DNA from: an uncultured Lachnospiraceae bacterium
Lineage (GTDB): Bacteria > Bacillota > Clostridia > Lachnospirales > Lachnospiraceae
Direction: 5' to 3'
Assembly: GCA_934370915.1 (NCBI GenBank)
Contig: CAKRNI010000178.1
Span: 1-5,496 of the forward strand
Length of the DNA: 5,496 bases
Part shown: positions 5,399 to 5,496 of the stretch, piece after piece
Position numbering within the stretch: position 1 is the stretch's first letter
How the letters are laid out: the number at the start of each line of letters is the position of its first letter
Position numbers and translations under genes: made by a program
Notes under the pieces: generated by a model
Told to the model about the DNA's origin: nothing
The model's database searches: none
The model's input: the letters and a program-made list of their open reading frames with translations, nothing else

Positions 5399-5496
5399 AT
5401 GGTAGAAAGAAAAGTTACAGTCGTAAACCCGACAGGTCTTCATCTTCGCCCGGCGGGACTGCTCTGCCAGACATCCATGAAGTTCGATTCTAAAGT
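5399..5496 (+). CDS. ptsH: Phosphocarrier protein HPr, 3' end outside the window
   Basis: Only the first 32 codons and two bases are present. They show the HPr N-terminus with PTGLHLRPAG (11-20), in which His15 accepts phosphate from PEP-phosphorylated enzyme I and passes it to the sugar-specific EIIA proteins of the PTS. His15 and Arg17 are both intact, which argues for true HPr over the Crh paralogue, which lacks the histidine. The regulatory Ser46 region that HPr kinase modifies in Firmicutes lies beyond the right edge and cannot be checked. Start ATG at 5399 is well supported by AGGAGG eight bases upstream and by a consensus promoter. LHLRPAG, with Leu where many HPr proteins have Ala, is a form I associate with clostridial HPr. 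Whether ptsI follows is not visible. Confidence 0.93.
   Translation, partial: MVERKVTVVNPTGLHLRPAGLLCQTSMKFDSK

Noticed and set aside
1..5496. Mobile element, CRISPR array, toxin-antitoxin or defence system
   Set aside because: I saw no transposase, integrase, regularly spaced repeats, terminal inverted repeats or small paired toxin-antitoxin frames. All large frames are accounted for by chromosomal genes.

Overview
The window looks like a chromosomal, housekeeping segment from a Firmicute of the class Clostridia, most likely Lachnospiraceae-like. The evidence is a clostridial-type primary sigma factor, a QueH-type (rather than QueG-type) queuosine enzyme, an HPr with the GLHLRPAG signature, strong AGGAGG-like ribosome binding sites, TTGACA/TATAAT promoters, and a catabolite-repression-like site at the HPr promoter. 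Base composition is moderate (roughly half G+C by eye). The species cannot be named from this sequence. I see no mobile element, CRISPR array, tRNA or rRNA.

Layout, left to right. Bases 1-1113 (+) hold most of mutY, a DNA-repair adenine glycosylase whose reading frame is open to the left edge, so its start is probably outside the window. Bases 1202-2128 (+) encode a diacylglycerol/lipid kinase of the YegS/BmrU/DgkB family, probably read from the same upstream transcript because no promoter is visible between the two. A consensus promoter at 2173-2201 then drives rpoD (2265-3389, +), the primary sigma factor, which is closed by an intrinsic terminator at 3460-3490. queH (3595-4257, +), for the last step of queuosine tRNA modification, follows without a recognisable promoter of its own. 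It runs tail-to-tail into, and overlaps by 21 bp, a minus-strand metallo-beta-lactamase-fold hydrolase with a C-terminal winged-helix-like tail (5241-4237). The hydrolase gene is divergent from ptsH (5399 to beyond the right edge, +), encoding HPr of the sugar phosphotransferase system. The 157-bp divergent intergenic region contains two back-to-back promoters with identical core hexamers and spacing.

The genes do not form one obvious pathway. They cover genome maintenance (mutY), membrane lipid turnover (kinase), core transcription (rpoD), tRNA modification (queH), an unassigned hydrolase, and carbon uptake/catabolite control (ptsH). The best regulatory story is at the right end: a one-mismatch cre-like operator sits across the -10/+1 of ptsH, and HPr-Ser-P is the corepressor of CcpA in Firmicutes, so ptsH may be under negative feedback.

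No new biological system is evident. The items most worth a second look are the paired divergent promoters with the cre-like site, a tandem 12-mer in the rpoD leader, a 9-bp sequence downstream of the rpoD terminator that perfectly complements its 3' arm, the convergent queH/hydrolase overlap, and the relaxed cysteine spacing in the MutY iron-sulfur loop.
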